Shown: piece by piece, positions 38,982-51,880 of the stretch
Numbering within the stretch: position 1 is the first letter of the stretch
How the letters are laid out: each line of letters opens with the position of its first letter
Notes under the pieces: model-generated
What the model was told of the DNA's origin: nothing
The model's database searches: none
Seen by the model: only the letters and a program-made list of their open reading frames with translations
Assembly (NCBI GenBank): GCA_949316235.1
Contig: OX438750.1
Location: 18,230,865-18,294,864, forward strand
Direction of reading: 5' to 3'
DNA: 64,000 bases
DNA from: Oegoconia quadripuncta
Taxonomy: Eukaryota; Arthropoda; Insecta; Lepidoptera; Autostichidae
Translations under genes and position numbers: made by a program

Positions 38982-39200
38982 GTATTGGTGTATTGGATAG
39001 TGTCCCTGTCAGCGAGACCAACGGTTGCGGGTTCGAATCCTGCAAGGGGTAAATATTTGTGTGATGAATACTAACATCTATTCTCGAGTCATTTATGTTT
39101 ATATAAATATTTATGTATGTTTTTCCGTAATCTAGTATCCACTATATATGATTGGTGTAAGTGTTCTAAGTATTTAAGTAGGTATTTATTTTATTTATTA
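38982..39200 (+). mobile_element. SINE-A
   Basis: GTATTGGTGTATTGGATAGTG head, GGTTCGAATCC B-box and ATAAATATTTATGTATGTTT body. Confidence 0.8.
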
Positions 39201-41871
39201 TCTTGGCTATTCAGGTTTGTTGTTTTTTAAAAAGTCCGCCTGCAGTTGGGGAATTAGATGGGATGTCCGGGTAAGAGAGATAAATTGAAAATTTAGAAAA
39301 CCCCGATGAACTACGCACATTTAATATCACCCAGGTACCTATATGCAATATAAATAAAATATCTTCGAAACTTTAAATATCTTACATAATAAAAATCCGC
39401 ACTCGGATCGAACCACCAATTATTAAGAATCCGATAAAGACTGGACACACACAATGTCCGGGCAAACACATAACACGCGTCATTTTTCGTCGAGGTTAAA
39501 AATGTCCTGCTAAGACGTAGTATAAATACCTACATAAAACCACTCATCTCATTAGTGCAACGTGATTCTTCGCATACAATCAATAAAATATGTCACATTT
39601 TAAAAGCTTATCATTTATGCAAGCAAATAAATGGTAGTGTTTCGGCGACTATGGTTCGCCTCATCCGCTAGGGTTGTCTCATGTCACAACACAATGCCGC
39701 TCAGTTTCCGCTCCGCCGCGTTTGGCCCGGCGCGCCGCGCCGACAAAACCCCGGACTCACCCGCGCGGGTGCTGACACCCCTAATGTCACCAATTCTGTG
39801 TATGTTGGCCCCGTGAGGTCCCCGTCTACGTTTGATTCTAACCTAATGCACGACTAGGGTTGTTACGTTTGATCGATTTAACAGAGATTATAGAATGATA
39901 ATCTTTTAAACCTGGGTTTTCTCAAATATCACTCTGATTTATCGACATAAAAAATAACGTTTTCTTCCAGCTACGTTGTTTTTTCCTCATAACTATTCCA
40001 CATGGTGCTAATAAAGCTTTTAGCTCTATCATTAAAATTGCAAGAAAATAATTGATCTTTTTTCTATTTGAGTTTTACGTTTTGCATAATTATCAAACTT
40101 ATTGACATAATGTATATATAATCAAATTGCTTGAATAAAAAATATACTGATGTTGACGATGATAATAGATTTTCGTATAATTTCAATAATCAAATCGTTA
40201 AAGTTGTTAAACGCCATACATACGAGGAATTTATTGCGACGAATATAGTTACCTATAATTATTTATTTATACCGTCATTATGGTTGCAAAGAAGCTGGTG
40301 TAGTCCAACATTCGAAAGAGTCTAATACATACATAAAACCACTCATCTGTGATATGTTATGTAAGTGAAGATTTTACGTAAAACTCTATAAGTAAATTAG
40401 TATTGTCACTTTTGGTTTCGGAACTTTTGTTGCTGTTTTTCGATAGCGCTCCTATTACACCTTACAGATAAGCTGACACTGTTATCATTAGATGAACTCG
40501 AGAAATGTAGGTAAATAATAATATTTGACATCCAAATTCTTTATAAAACCCGAAGAAAATAATAATCATGGTCATCGAGTTTAGTTTTCCAAGTACGAGT
40601 ATTTCAGTGCTAAATACTAGTATATTATTTCTTTTCGAAAGAGTGTTTCACCACGACTTTAATTAGTTCACCCTGTGGTAATTCGGGGACGCATATTACG
40701 TCAAAGTGAGACACCCCGCCGTGTCCATTGTGAGCTCTCGGTTCCTCACCGCGCCGCGGGACGCGCATTTTATGCGTTTTTGTTTTGCACAACCCTAATT
40801 ATCCTGATTAAGTTGTCTCATATAAATTCAAACATATTAAACATAATTGTTCTATATTACAGATAAAAATATAGTATATTTTTTTTATACCAAATTACTT
40901 ATTATTGTTACACAGAGTGAAATTTAATTCCATATACAAAGTGGTTTCAGAATGGTTTACTTTGTCCCATAGAAATCTAAATTTTTTTAATCGCATTCGA
41001 CTATGGTTCCTTGGGGAAAGTTGTTCTTAATCAAGAGTGGCGTCACCAGTTAATGAGAATTACACGAATTCAAATTCACCCTGTAGTTATAAAAATTCTT
41101 TATATACGTACATAAAGTCACAGTTACATAGAAAGAGAGAAGGGACGGTAGTTTTTTGATATGCTTTCATGTTGTGTTTAACTGTTCACATCATAGGTGT
41201 CCCGAATCTTAAAAATATGAGATTTTTAGGCATTTACTGGAATAGCATGCTTTATATTCGTCATATATCTACATTATGACTTTCCACCAGGTGAGATTGT
41301 GGGCAAACGCGTCCGTCATAGAAAAAAAACCATAACGGGAAAGGTCAGTTAGACAATATCGCTCAATTAATGATTAGCAGCAACAGGGGTGTAGCAACAA
41401 TTCAGCTCTACGTGTTCGACGATATTAATTTATATAGTAATGTGATAGATAAACACACATAAATATACGCGACACAAACTGAGAACACACATTCCATAAA
41501 CACACGCGACACTAATTCAGTACACATATGCCAACCACTCCCTATACACAAGCCTTCTCACCATCAACTACCTACCACACGCGACCATGCACCAAGATGG
41601 CAGCAGGATGGTGAATTATAATATAAATAACAGTTGATGGTTTAAATTTTTTCTCTACTCTCTTTGCAGTATCATTTTATAACATTAATGTTTTATTTGC
41701 CTAATGTAGTATCTACTGTTGTCTTAAAATTAGATTATGTAGAGGGATGTTGTAACCGTACTGTACCTACAGGTTTTCCTAGTGTAGGGGACAGATAATC
41801 CAAACATAACATTATAAAATTGTAAATGCTTTTAGAATGTGTACCATTTACTTTATTTATTCCATTTTTTT
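39201..41871. other. unassigned, with a repeat-D copy and an orphan GC-rich island
   Basis: Repeat D at 39395-39500. A CpG-rich island at 39640-39830 (CGGCGCGCCGCGCCGAC) and a smaller one at 40675-40775. No coding motifs. Confidence 0.4.
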
Positions 41872-42203
41872 AACCGCCTCCGTGGCGTATGTAAACAACA
41901 TTGGGTTTACGATTCGGAGGTCGCGGGTTCGATCCCCAGCGGGATACATGTTTAAGTACTCGGTTTGGTTGGTGGTAGGGCATTTTAAATGTCCGCTTGG
42001 CTAGCTACCACCATCTTATCTAAATCTGCCGCCAAGCAGCAATGTTAATAGCATTGTTATGTTCCGGTGGTCAGAGATAAGATAGCCAGTCCTCCACATG
42101 TGTTGGGGTTTGCGGGTCAGTACGCTGCCATCTTCGACCTCATCTTCACTGAACATCAGGTGTGATTGAGGTCAAGTACCAACCCGTTGTGCATAAAAAA
42201 AAA
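41872..42203 (+). mobile_element. SINE-B, full length
   Basis: Head AACCGCCTCCGTGGCG, B-box GGTTCGATCCCCAGCGGG, body to GTCAAGTACCAACCC and an A tail. Confidence 0.88.
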
Positions 42204-42292
42204 TCCTAAGAAAATGGTGAGTGATTTTATTGTAATTAGGTATATAAAATGATTTATAAAGAATTGATACCTCTACTTACCATTATGCGGAG

Positions 42293-42481
42293 TCAGAATC
42301 GTTTCAGTGCACAGTGGGTACAGTCAAGAGTACTAATCCCCATCATATCAATCATCAGAGGTCCATTGAACATGGGCCTCCACCATAAATTTTCAAAGCG
42401 ACCGTTGAAAGCGACCTGCATCCAGCGCCTTCCCGCGAGCTTCATCAGGTCGTCCGTCTGCCTTATGAGTGGCGGTCTCAC
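42293..42481 (-). pseudogene. RTE-type LINE C-terminal fragment
   Basis: The minus-strand frame reads TDDLMKLAGRRWMQVAFNGR and later MFNGPLMIDMMG, a decayed form of the RTE ORF2 end and its GATATGATG tail. Confidence 0.75.
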
Positions 42482-42484
42482 GAT

Positions 42485-43002
42485 GTGATTGTGAAATAAT
42501 TCAACATTTTAAAATCATCATATCGATAAATTAAAAGTTTACAAAATTTTAATAAATAGTAATAGCAATTTGAGCAACAGTCGTAATTACATTTTAACCT
42601 ACCCAGAATGGCGGGGTTAATGGTGCGTGTCCAGCCCCCACTATGTTCAGCTGGTCGGAGGCCAATTAATGTGTGAGTGAACAAGACGGGGTAAATAAGA
42701 AATACGTAGGTTTTAAATTATTATTGTTTATGATAATTGGACCAAAATGGCATGTTTGCCAGGAACAGAGTGAATGATTTCTTCGCTGTAATGCGAAACC
42801 TGAGGGCGTCATTCGAGCAGAGAGCAAGATCATCCAGAAATAAAATAATTATGGCTGTATATAATGTATATAATATTTATATACTAGATGATAATTTTAA
42901 TAATATAAAGTACAAACTATTTAAATACATAAATAATATGTAATATGTAAATGACTACATTATGGATACTAATGACAATTATAATCTTTAAATTTTGAGT
43001 TT
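42485..43002. other. unassigned; possible LINE scrap
   Basis: A frame at 42740-42860 reads NGMFARNRVNDFF and SSRNKIIM and vaguely resembles a LINE C-terminus. I do not assign it. Confidence 0.3.
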
Positions 43003-43158
43003 CCTCGTGATGTTTTCCGTTTAAGAGCAATCGGATAAATGCACATACGTAATTAAATTAAATTTAAAAACTCATTGGTACATGGCCTGAATGAGAATCG
43101 AACCCGGACCTCCCAAATTGGGAGACCGCGTCTTAACTGCTGAGCTACCGACGCTACT
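43003..43158 (-). mobile_element. SINE-S, truncated
   Basis: Reverse complement: head GCTCAGCAGTTAAGACGCGG, GAGGTCCGGGTTCGATTCTC and the CATCACGAGGAAAC body. Confidence 0.7.
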
Positions 43159-43689
43159 CACGGCGTCAGCTGGCGGGATATTAACGTTCACTCAAATATA
43201 CATTTTATAGTCCTCACAATAATCCAATAGTCCCATAAAGACATAAACCGCGCATCTCCTGTGGCTAACCTAATAACGCCATTTACTTTATACGATACTA
43301 AACAAATAAAAACAGTTCCGGAACTGTGAAATATATATGTAACAGGTGCGGATATCGGTTTTTTACCAGTAACAGTTGTGAGCAATTAACGACGTTTAAC
43401 ATTCAGCCTGTTGTTTTAAGTTGATTCATTAGTTATTTGCTAGAAAGCCTGGTGTTTGATTATTTCGTATCTGGGTCACTGTTTATTACGGTTACCGACA
43501 GACTATTGTACGAGTATACCATATGTTAAAATTCTACAAAATTAAGAAAAACTTAGACAGATGGGTACACCTTACTTACAATCAGTATTGGAGAGTCCTT
43601 TTATTCATTCATTTATTCATTAAAGGATAACAACGATCCATGGGTTAGTATGACTTATTGCATATAATTACACAAATAAATACTAAAGA

Positions 43690-44107
43690 GTCTCACTGAC
43701 CGACTGGATCCCCTGGCGTTGCGAAGAGACGTCGCGTCCCTCTGCATTCTCAATCGCATATTTCATGGGGAGTGTTCTGAAGAACTGTTCGAGCTAATAC
43801 CCGCTGCTCAATTTAACCGATACACTTCTCGCCGAAAATTAAATTTCCATCCACATCACCTGGATGAGTGGAAGTCTACCACTGTACGTTTCTCAAGAAA
43901 CTTTTTACCACGTACGACCACCCTGTGGAACGGACTTCCGGCAGCGGTATTCCCGAACGAGTACGACATTGGAACCTTCAAGAAACGAGCCTACACCTTC
44001 CTCAAAGGCCGGTAACGCATCTGTGACCCTTTTGGTGTTGCGGGTGTCCATGGGCGGCGGTGATTGCTTTCCATCAGGTGACCCGCATGCTCGTTTGCCG
44101 CCCTCTC
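43690..44107 (+). pseudogene. Jockey/CR1-type LINE ORF2 C-terminus and 3' UTR
   Basis: The frame (to stop 44015) reads [31 protein letters not shown] and [20 protein letters not shown] then FKKRA. WNxLPxxVFP near the end, after an RR-V-SL-I-R-F-GEC block, is typical of insect Jockey-like reverse transcriptases. The 3' UTR has GTGTCCATGGGCGGCGGTGA and ends in an A-rich tail; 5'-truncated. Confidence 0.85.
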
Positions 44108-44156
44108 ATATATAAAAAAATAAATAATCACCTGCTCTTCATTTGCCGATCAAATA

Positions 44157-44488
44157 TTTTTTTTATACACAACGGGTTAGCAGTTGACCTCATCACACCT
44201 GATGTTAAGTGAAGATGAGGCCGAAGGTGGGAGCGTACTGACCCGGAAACCCCATCTTATTTGGGGAACTGGCTATCTTATCTCTGACAACCGGAACACA
44301 ACAATGTTATTAACATTGCTGTTTGGCGGCAGACTTAGACAAGATGGTGGTAGCTAGCCAGGCAGATATTTAAAATGCCCTACCACCAACCAAACCGAGT
44401 ACTAAACATGTAGGTACCCCGCTGGGGATCGAACCCGCGACCTCCGATTCGTAAACCCTATGTTGTTTACATTGAGCCACGGAGGCGG
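44157..44488 (-). mobile_element. SINE-B, full length
   Basis: Antisense copy beginning TTATACACAACGGGTTAGC and ending in the tRNA-like head GAGCCACGGAGGCGG. Confidence 0.88.
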
Positions 44489-44696
44489 ATTGCCTATTCA
44501 ATCTGCTTGATCAAGAAATTAATGAAGCGATTTTAGTATGGGAGGGTCGTATCTCTTCGAACGGTCTTCAAGATGCTGTTGGTACTACTACCATATATTC
44601 TTGGCAGAACCGAGCCAGGCCTAACAACACCCTAAGCCGTTGTTGTATTAGCGACTTTTAAACTCAGAAGATAAATTAGGGAACTATCTCTAACTA

Positions 44697-44935
44697 TTGA
44701 CGACCGATTGGTGTAGTGGATAGTGACCCTGTCAGCGATACCAACGGTTGCGGGTTCGAATCCCGCGAGGGTTAAATGTTTGTGTGATGAATAAGCAACA
44801 GTTATAATATTCCCGAGTCATGGAAATTTATATAAATATTTATGTATGTTTATCCGTTATCTAGTATCCATAGCACAAGCTTTGTTTAGTGTGGACTAGA
44901 TGATTGGTGTAAGTATGCGAAATATTTATTATTTT
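44697..44935 (+). mobile_element. SINE-A, near full length
   Basis: GACGACCGATTGGTGTAGTGG head, GGTTCGAATCCCGCGAGGG, and an end in CTAGATGATTGGTGTAAG. Confidence 0.87.
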
Positions 44936-46074
44936 TATAATATTTATTATTATAATATCTCGTTACTATAGGCCTCCTAAGACTCAAGTTTGAAGACTTC
45001 GAGTCTATCCACAAGTCGAGTTTTACTTCGTTAGATACCTTTTCCTTTTATTATATGCATTTTAGCCATTATTCATGAAAATCGGTTAAATCGGATATTT
45101 CGTTGTTAACATGGTCTTTCGGTGTATTTCGATGATATCATAGTCTTTCGATGGTTTCCTAAAGTTTTATATTTTAGATTAAACTCGCAGATAGGTTTTT
45201 AGCCATGACGATTTAGCTTCAGCCCTTAGATTATGTACGTCATTGGTATATCGTTATCGATTACGTTGACCAATGACAAACCATCAAATTGCCGAGCGAG
45301 CGATGAGTCAACTAATCACATGTGAGAACGTAACCAATGACGATAACGATGAACTTATGTAATAGAACCCCTGGTCTAGGCTACTTGAGCGATATAATCA
45401 TTTGTTTCGTCAATGATGTCAAGGGTTTTCTAATTTTTTAATTTATAATTATGTTATTTGAGTTTACTTCTACAATGAATCTGTTATATCCTGATAGATT
45501 TTATAGTAATAACTCGTATAGAAGTAAGTGGAGTAACAAATATATTCTTGCATAAACACTTGAAATAAATACTCTAGTGTATTCTGATGTTACTTTTATG
45601 AATTGTTATAAAATATGTTTATCCAATTGCTTTGGAACGTATGGTATGTGTGTGACTGGAGATACAAATAAACGATTTATCTATCTATCTATCTAATTAT
45701 AAAGCCGTACTGGTATCCAGTACGTAAAGGGAATTAAACTAACCAGTCAATGGTTGACCAGTTAATATGAGAAACTGACATTATTTAATTAGTAATAATG
45801 ACATGTTGTTATGGATTGTTATTTAATATTGTATATTGGACGCAACACATAATTTAAGATGACATTCATTTCATGCAATTTTGAATGTAACTTCGTGATG
45901 TTGAAATGTTATTCCGAGTTAACCACGTTTATATTATCCTAAATGATCGTTGCATTAAATTTTATGAAATTTTTTATATGTATTTGTACGCCACAACAGG
46001 CCGATCCTTATCTGATCTATAGAAGACCTTTATATACACACCCAAAATCTAACAAATTAATAATTTTCATTCTT
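44936..46074. other. unassigned; LINE tail (family H) at about 45620-45692
   Basis: The LINE tail ends in an (ATCT)n microsatellite. Otherwise no motifs. Confidence 0.4.
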
Positions 46075-46430
46075 TCTGTTTCCGTAGGTGTCGTAAAAGG
46101 TCAAGGCCATTATCTACAGACTGTCAAGCAGTGGCTTGCCCTTCATACAGACAGAAAGGCAGTGCCCATCCTAGCAAATTGTAAGCTGCCCTCGAAATGT
46201 ATTGTCAAGACAGCTGATTCATACTGATGTGAACCGAAATATTCTATACAGTTGCGACGATTGCTACTATTTTGTATTTGTATTTTATCTCATTTAATAG
46301 TAAATTTTATCATTCTGCCTACTCTGTGATAATATTGCTGCAAGTGTGAATTTGTGTATTTTTCGTAAAGTGAACTGTTAATGTTGTTTCAAGCATTAAA
46401 TTTTAAATTTTTGAAACACCTAAATACTTT
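46075..46430 (+). repeat. repeat family C copy, diverged
   Basis: TAGGTGTCGTAAAAGGTCAAG start and GTTGTTTCAAGCATTAAA near the end; the middle is rearranged. Confidence 0.5.
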
Positions 46431-47122
46431 TTAATTTATTTTAGATGTATGTTTGTTTATAAAACTTCTTTTAGTTTGATTCTAGACTCTGAGCGTGGTA
46501 AGTTTTGTATAATTTAACTAGCTTAACAAAGCTAATAGTGTAAGATCTGTTTGTATCATGCGAGTCCCTTGTGTAGTCGGGGAGCTTCGTTTATCGGTAG
46601 CGGTGTCGCGGCAAGCCAATACCGCACCACACTCCCATGTTAAAGTTAGACCAGGAGTCAGACAACAAAATAAACTATTTCTGGTTGGTCGCAGGCCATT
46701 TAATAAATAAATAAATAGAAAATAAATAAATAAATAAATTTTAAAAGCTTTTATTTAGTTTGCAATGTTCGTATGTAAGTTGTCCGTTCGAAAATTTGCA
46801 ACATTTTTCAACCACTTACTGGTATCTGATTGAGCTAAAATTTGGCATAATTATGTAAGTCTGGTGATATTACGGTATCATCCAGCTGATCGGATGATGG
46901 AGCCAGAATGTAGGGACTGGAAGTCTTTGATGGCAAATGGCAAGATAGACGAATTTGGGTTAGTTTGTTTCGTTGCCACGATGATGACGAGGGTCTGAAG
47001 ATGGAGCCTCCTTGATGGCTTTATGTAAATTGTCTTTGTACTAGAATAATATGTGAAGATCATGATGGAGCATTAGAAGCATGTTTTTAAAAGTATTTTT
47101 AATATAGAACTTATTAAATCTC
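46431..47122. other. no recognised feature
   Basis: A GC-richer patch at 46560-46650 has no motif. AAAT repeats at 46705-46740. Confidence 0.4.
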
Positions 47123-47310
47123 TGCTTGGCTAGCCACCAGTATATTAGAGAAGTCTGCCGTTAACCAGCACTACTGTTGATAGAGTTGTTGTTTTCCGGC
47201 GGTTTGAGATAAGATAGCCAGTTCCCCAACAGGTTTGGGGTTCCGGGTGAGCACGCTTCCATTTTCGGCCTCATCGTCACTTAACTTCAGGTGTGTTTGA
47301 AGTCGCATGT
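47123..47310 (+). mobile_element. SINE-B fragment, diverged
   Basis: GATAAGATAGCCAGTTCCCC and CTTCCATTTTCGGCCTCATC are recognisable; other parts are decayed. Confidence 0.7.
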
Positions 47311-49012
47311 AAACGACAAAACAAATGGATTGGTAAACTTATATAATTGAACTGGTCCATGTAAACATTGTTTATTGTTGTCGTTACCGTTCGAAGATTT
47401 TGATTTTTATCTGTTTTTGAATTCGTATATTAGGACCGAGGTAAGTTATACATATTCCATATACTACAGTCAAAATAAAAAATTAAACTCTAGTTTTAAA
47501 CCTTCAATTTATTTCTTCAACTGGTTCTCAATATTTTCTACCCATCTATGCAGATTATGTTAAAAAATCGTTGGTTTTCTTTTAATCGAGGAATAAACAT
47601 ATGAGCAAACCGAAAATCTTCTTTAGAAGATAAGTAAATATAGATATTATACACATACATACAACATACACACTCGCACATACATACACGCACACACGCC
47701 AATACATATATATGTACATAACAACAAACATTGTTAGTTATGTAGATACATAAGTAATTTTTTGTAATTTTTCTTTCTTTGTTTCATTTTGGTGGTGTTG
47801 TTATACTTATTAGTTCTGTTGTGTTACAATTTATTTTAAATGATGCTAAGTATAACAATTTACATGCATTGATATTCTGTCGCTTTGGAGATGGGCGTTT
47901 ATAGCTACACTACAGTTTCCAACTACAGTACCTATCATCGCTATTTTGTACTGTGTATATTTATTTCTGTATCCAATAAAATTATTCTTATTCTTTATTT
48001 TAAATCATGCAGTTTGAATTATATTCAAAATGAGACGATTATTTCGCACCGCTTACCGTTCAAAACCCTGTGAAACACAAAAAATTTACAGGACATATTT
48101 CAGTTATTTTCTTATTTCAAACAAACGATCTTAGATCGAAAATGACGCTTTTTAAGTTCTGTCTCTTGGACTAATATCTGCTAACTCAGCTCGCGATCCT
48201 ATCACCGGCGTCAATTGCCCGTGCCAAATACCACTTTCCGATCTCTCCCTCCGCCATCCTCCCTGGTACCTCCTCACCCCCTTAAACATCCTCAAAGGAA
48301 AACGTCTTATCTGTCGTGGAGGAACAGGCGTGAGCGTGATTGAATGTTTCCGCTGATCTCATGGAACAGATAGCTGAAGTGTGGATTTACGCAGCCTGCC
48401 ACGGTGACTGTCGCCTGATGAATGTACATAGCTATAGATACTGGAGGTAAAAGTAGTTATCTATACAATTATGTTAAAACCTATTTCATAAGCAAACATA
48501 ATATCCTTGTAATTATATGAATAAATTGAATTGAATATCATGGCTAATTCATATTATTAAAAAGGTCCTTCTGAAGTATTGCACATAATTTCAAATACCT
48601 ACTGGAGGTAATTCCCCAAATTTGGGGTTCGGGAAAATTCTCTTTTATGTGATGTTGGACTGGACTGTATCTTTTAGGGTGAAATATAGCGAATCGTTTA
48701 TACTAAATTGCATTTGTAAATAACTTAATGGAGACCGGGGCAGCTGCAGGGCGTATATGGAACGGATAGAGTACAGCTGCAACTACGACCAGAACATGCA
48801 CACTTACTTGATATTCCTTTAGCCCTGGGATCGCAATCATTCAGGGCAGCGTCAGCTGTGAGCGACCCCTGACTTTCACTTGAAATTCACTTGAAATTCA
48901 CTTTAAAAACACTGCATTGGTGCTATCACAGGTTTGTTAAGTTCTTGTAGAGTTTATAGGGTTGGGAATGGCGAATTAATCATACAATATAAATTGTGGA
49001 ATGAAATCGCAG
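47311..49012. other. unassigned, no gene seen
   Basis: A simple-sequence ACAT-rich tract at 47645-47720 and a pyrimidine-rich, GC-richer patch at 48180-48450 that could be regulatory. Confidence 0.4.
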
Positions 49013-49102
49013 TTGTGGAATGCACTACCACAAAATAATCGTCACGCAGAATCGCTTGCAGTGTTTAAACTGCGTCTAAAGGAATATTATTTATCTCTTT
49101 AA
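49013..49102 (+). pseudogene. LINE ORF2 C-terminal fragment
   Basis: The frame reads LWNALPQNNRHAESLAVFKL then RLKEYYLSL and stop. The WNxLP…FKxxLK pattern is the usual end of Jockey/CR1-like reverse transcriptases. Confidence 0.7.
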
Positions 49103-49118
49103 TGAATAAATTGTATAT

Positions 49119-49360
49119 ACTATGGTTGGTGGTAGGGCATATTAAAATGTCCGCCTGGCTAGCTACCACCATCTTATCTAAATCTGCCGCCAAGCAGCAA
49201 TGTTAATAGCATTGTTGTGTTCCGGTTGTCAGAGATAAGATAGCCAGTCCCCCAAATGTGTTGGGGTTTCCGGGTTAGTACGCTTCCACCTTCGACCTCA
49301 TCTTCACTTAACATCAAGTGTGATTGAGGTCAAATACGAACCCGTCGTGCATTAAAAAAA
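49119..49360 (+). mobile_element. SINE-B, 5'-truncated
   Basis: Starts TATGGTTGGTGGTAGGGCAT and runs to GTCAAATACGAACCCG plus A and TA runs. Confidence 0.85.
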
Positions 49361-49594
49361 AAATATATATATATATATTTATGTGTATTTTATTTTATTA
49401 TTGTACGTATTTATATGGTTTGTTTATTTTAGTGTTTATCTTTGTATGTATTCGACTATACCTATGTATTTCTATGTATCGTCTATGTACCTGCCGATAT
49501 TTAAAGTTATTCACCCTTTACTTTGCACTATCCAGCTACTTATTAAAAAGCTTCTTTAATTGAGGTTGTCTGGAAGAAATCGCTATCAGCGATA

Positions 49595-49680
49595 AGACCG
49601 CCTTTGTACACTTCATCATCTATGTTAAATGTTCTTTGTATTTTATTTTTGTGTGCAATAAAGAATTTAATAATAATAAA
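49595..49680 (+). repeat. LINE 3' tail (family G)
   Basis: GATAAGACCGCCTTTGTACA … GTGTGCAATAAAGAATTTAA. Confidence 0.7.
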
Positions 49681-50010
49681 TCTGAATCGAGGCACGCGCA
49701 CGCAGTTAGCATTGACCGTCCATCAAAACTAACACGTAGTTAAGCGCGAAAGTGCGCTAGTCTTATGCAAAAATATGCATATAGGAATTAAGCTAAACAC
49801 ACGTGCATTCAAATTTTAACGAACCTAGTAATAGCTATAGATTCAATATCGAACACCTCCAATCTTTGAAAATTGAGCTCTGTCAGTAAAAAGGTGGTGA
49901 TATTTTTTATATTAGTAGATAAACCCCATCGAAACGGGAATCGCGGAAAAGGATTTAAAAATATTGGGGGTAGTCTTAAATATTTAACTTCAAACTTATT
50001 TCATATATCG
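49681..50010. other. no recognised feature
   Basis: Unique-looking DNA between repeats. Confidence 0.4.
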
Positions 50011-50336
50011 AGCCGGAGCGTCGGTGGTTCAACGGTTAAGACACGGTCTCTCAATTTAGGAGGTCCGGGTTTGATTCCCAGGCCAGCTACGCACCAATGA
50101 GTTTTTAAATTTAATTTAATTACTTATGTGCATTTATCCGACTACTCTTAAACGGTGAAGGAAAACATCGTGAGGAAACCTGCATGCCTGAGAAATATAA
50201 ATTCTAAGGCATGTGAAGTCCCCAACCCGCATTGGACCAGCGTGGCGGACTATGGCCCATACTACTACATTATACGAGGGAAGGCATATATCCCTGCAGT
50301 GAGATGTTTACGGGCTGAGATGATGATGATGATGAG
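50011..50336 (+). mobile_element. SINE-S, full length
   Basis: Head AGCCGGAGCGTCGGTGGTTC, then AACGGTTAAGACACGGTCTC, B-box-like GGTTTGATTCCC, body GAGGAAACCTGCATGCCTGA and a (GAT)n tail. Confidence 0.82.
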
Positions 50337-51104
50337 ACAGGCGCCAGCTCTTCAAATTGAGTTATTCCATAAATCCTCTTAGTCAGTGCTCATCGCTATT
50401 ACTTGGAAATCTCTCACCACCCCATTTGGGATAGAGTTCGAGACGTTATGTATGTATATGTCATTTAACTGAAATTTATCTAGCACATGATATACACCGA
50501 TCAAGGTATATAGGAAAATATAACAAAATCCAACCCAGACCCCCCAAGCAATAACATAAACATGAAGCCTGCTACCTTAATTGTGTTGCCGACTGTACCA
50601 ATCTCTACACCACAATTTTACGGCAATATGATAATGTCTAAAAAATAATGATAATGTTTATAACAAAAATGTAATCAAGAGTTGTAAACAATTTTTCTTG
50701 GCGATAAATTGCTTGCCTAGAAATTTTCCGAACGTAACGGCACAGTATTACAATATCTTAACGGTGCGGAGATGAGAAAACCAACATGAATCGTAATTTA
50801 CCATAACAAGAGCTATCAATTGACTTAAAGGATTCTACAAAAATATCATAGTTATAATTCGTCGCCTCGTGACAGACGTATAGTTAAGTGACTAGGGTCA
50901 GTCAGAGTCACACGGAGCAGTGGTCATCGCGGTCGGCCTGTGTTGGCGCAGCTCGGTTTTACTACTCGACGCGCTGATTGCGGTCATGTTATGATCGCCT
51001 AGTACTTCCCGACTATTTGACAGGCTAAATGGGATGTTACTGTCTAAGGTGTGTATACTTAGAAGATAAGTGAACAAGTAATGCTTCGTAAATAAATTAA
51101 ACAA
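50337..51104. other. mostly unassigned; repeat-C scrap at 50395-50455
   Basis: A GC-richer patch at 50890-51000 has no motif. Repeat C gives CACCCCATTTGGGATAGAG. Confidence 0.4.
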
Positions 51105-51240
51105 ACAAACAAAATATTCTTTATTGTATAACAAAAAAAAAGCATAACACAACGATAAATAAAAACAGGGGATAGTACAATTTGGCGGCCTTATCACTAA
51201 AAGCGATCTCTTCCAGGCGCCTTTGGGTTAGGAAGCATTA
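51105..51240 (-). repeat. LINE 3' tail (family G)
   Basis: The reverse complement has GATAAGGCCGCCAAATTG and TATACAATAAAGAATATTTT. Confidence 0.7.
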
Positions 51241-51554
51241 CCATGTGCGTAATGCGGTAAACTAATATTAATAAAATAATTAAATCACCCATATAAATAC
51301 ATACGTTAATTGAATACATACAAACATACACACATAATATATATAAAAAATAATACATGTAATATATACTTATATTTAAATTTATACTAATTCAATAGAA
51401 TAGTACGTAACTAGGCATAGAGTAATTAATTATGCTTTGTCTTTTATTTTATTTAGAATAGCTCGCATTTACCTGCACTGGGTATTTTAACTAATGTCAA
51501 GCCTTGAACATAATTTGAAAAATTCCCCGATATACCTAGTAAGTAAAATGTCAG

Positions 51555-51880
51555 TGGGCAGGGCATGCAACGCATGGAACCGATTTTTAGGTGGACGACA
51601 AAAGTTTTAGAATGGAGAGACCACCCCCTAGGTGGACGGATGACCTGATAAGGTCCCGTGAAATTGCTAAATACAAGGCGCTTTCCATTGCATTATCGCA
51701 TTTTAATCATTCGACGAATCAATTTCGACATATTGACGCTTGACAATTTAACTTGCGATATTATGTACATCCTTTCCAACCTGTCTCTCTGGAAATCTAT
51801 AGGGTGAGACTAGAAGGATATTTTTTTTCTTTCGGTAAAAAAAAATCTTGCGGTATATATTCAGCGTGGACGTCCTATGA
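51555..51880 (+). pseudogene. degenerate RTE LINE fragment with insert
   Basis: GGTGGACGGATGACCTGATA, CCAACCTGTCTCTCTGGAAA and TTCAGCGTGGACGTCCTATG are successive RTE landmarks, broken by unrelated AT-rich DNA. Confidence 0.65.

Noticed and set aside
43719..44015. 98-codon frame as a host gene
   Set aside because: Its [10 protein letters not shown] end and 3' UTR identify a truncated LINE.
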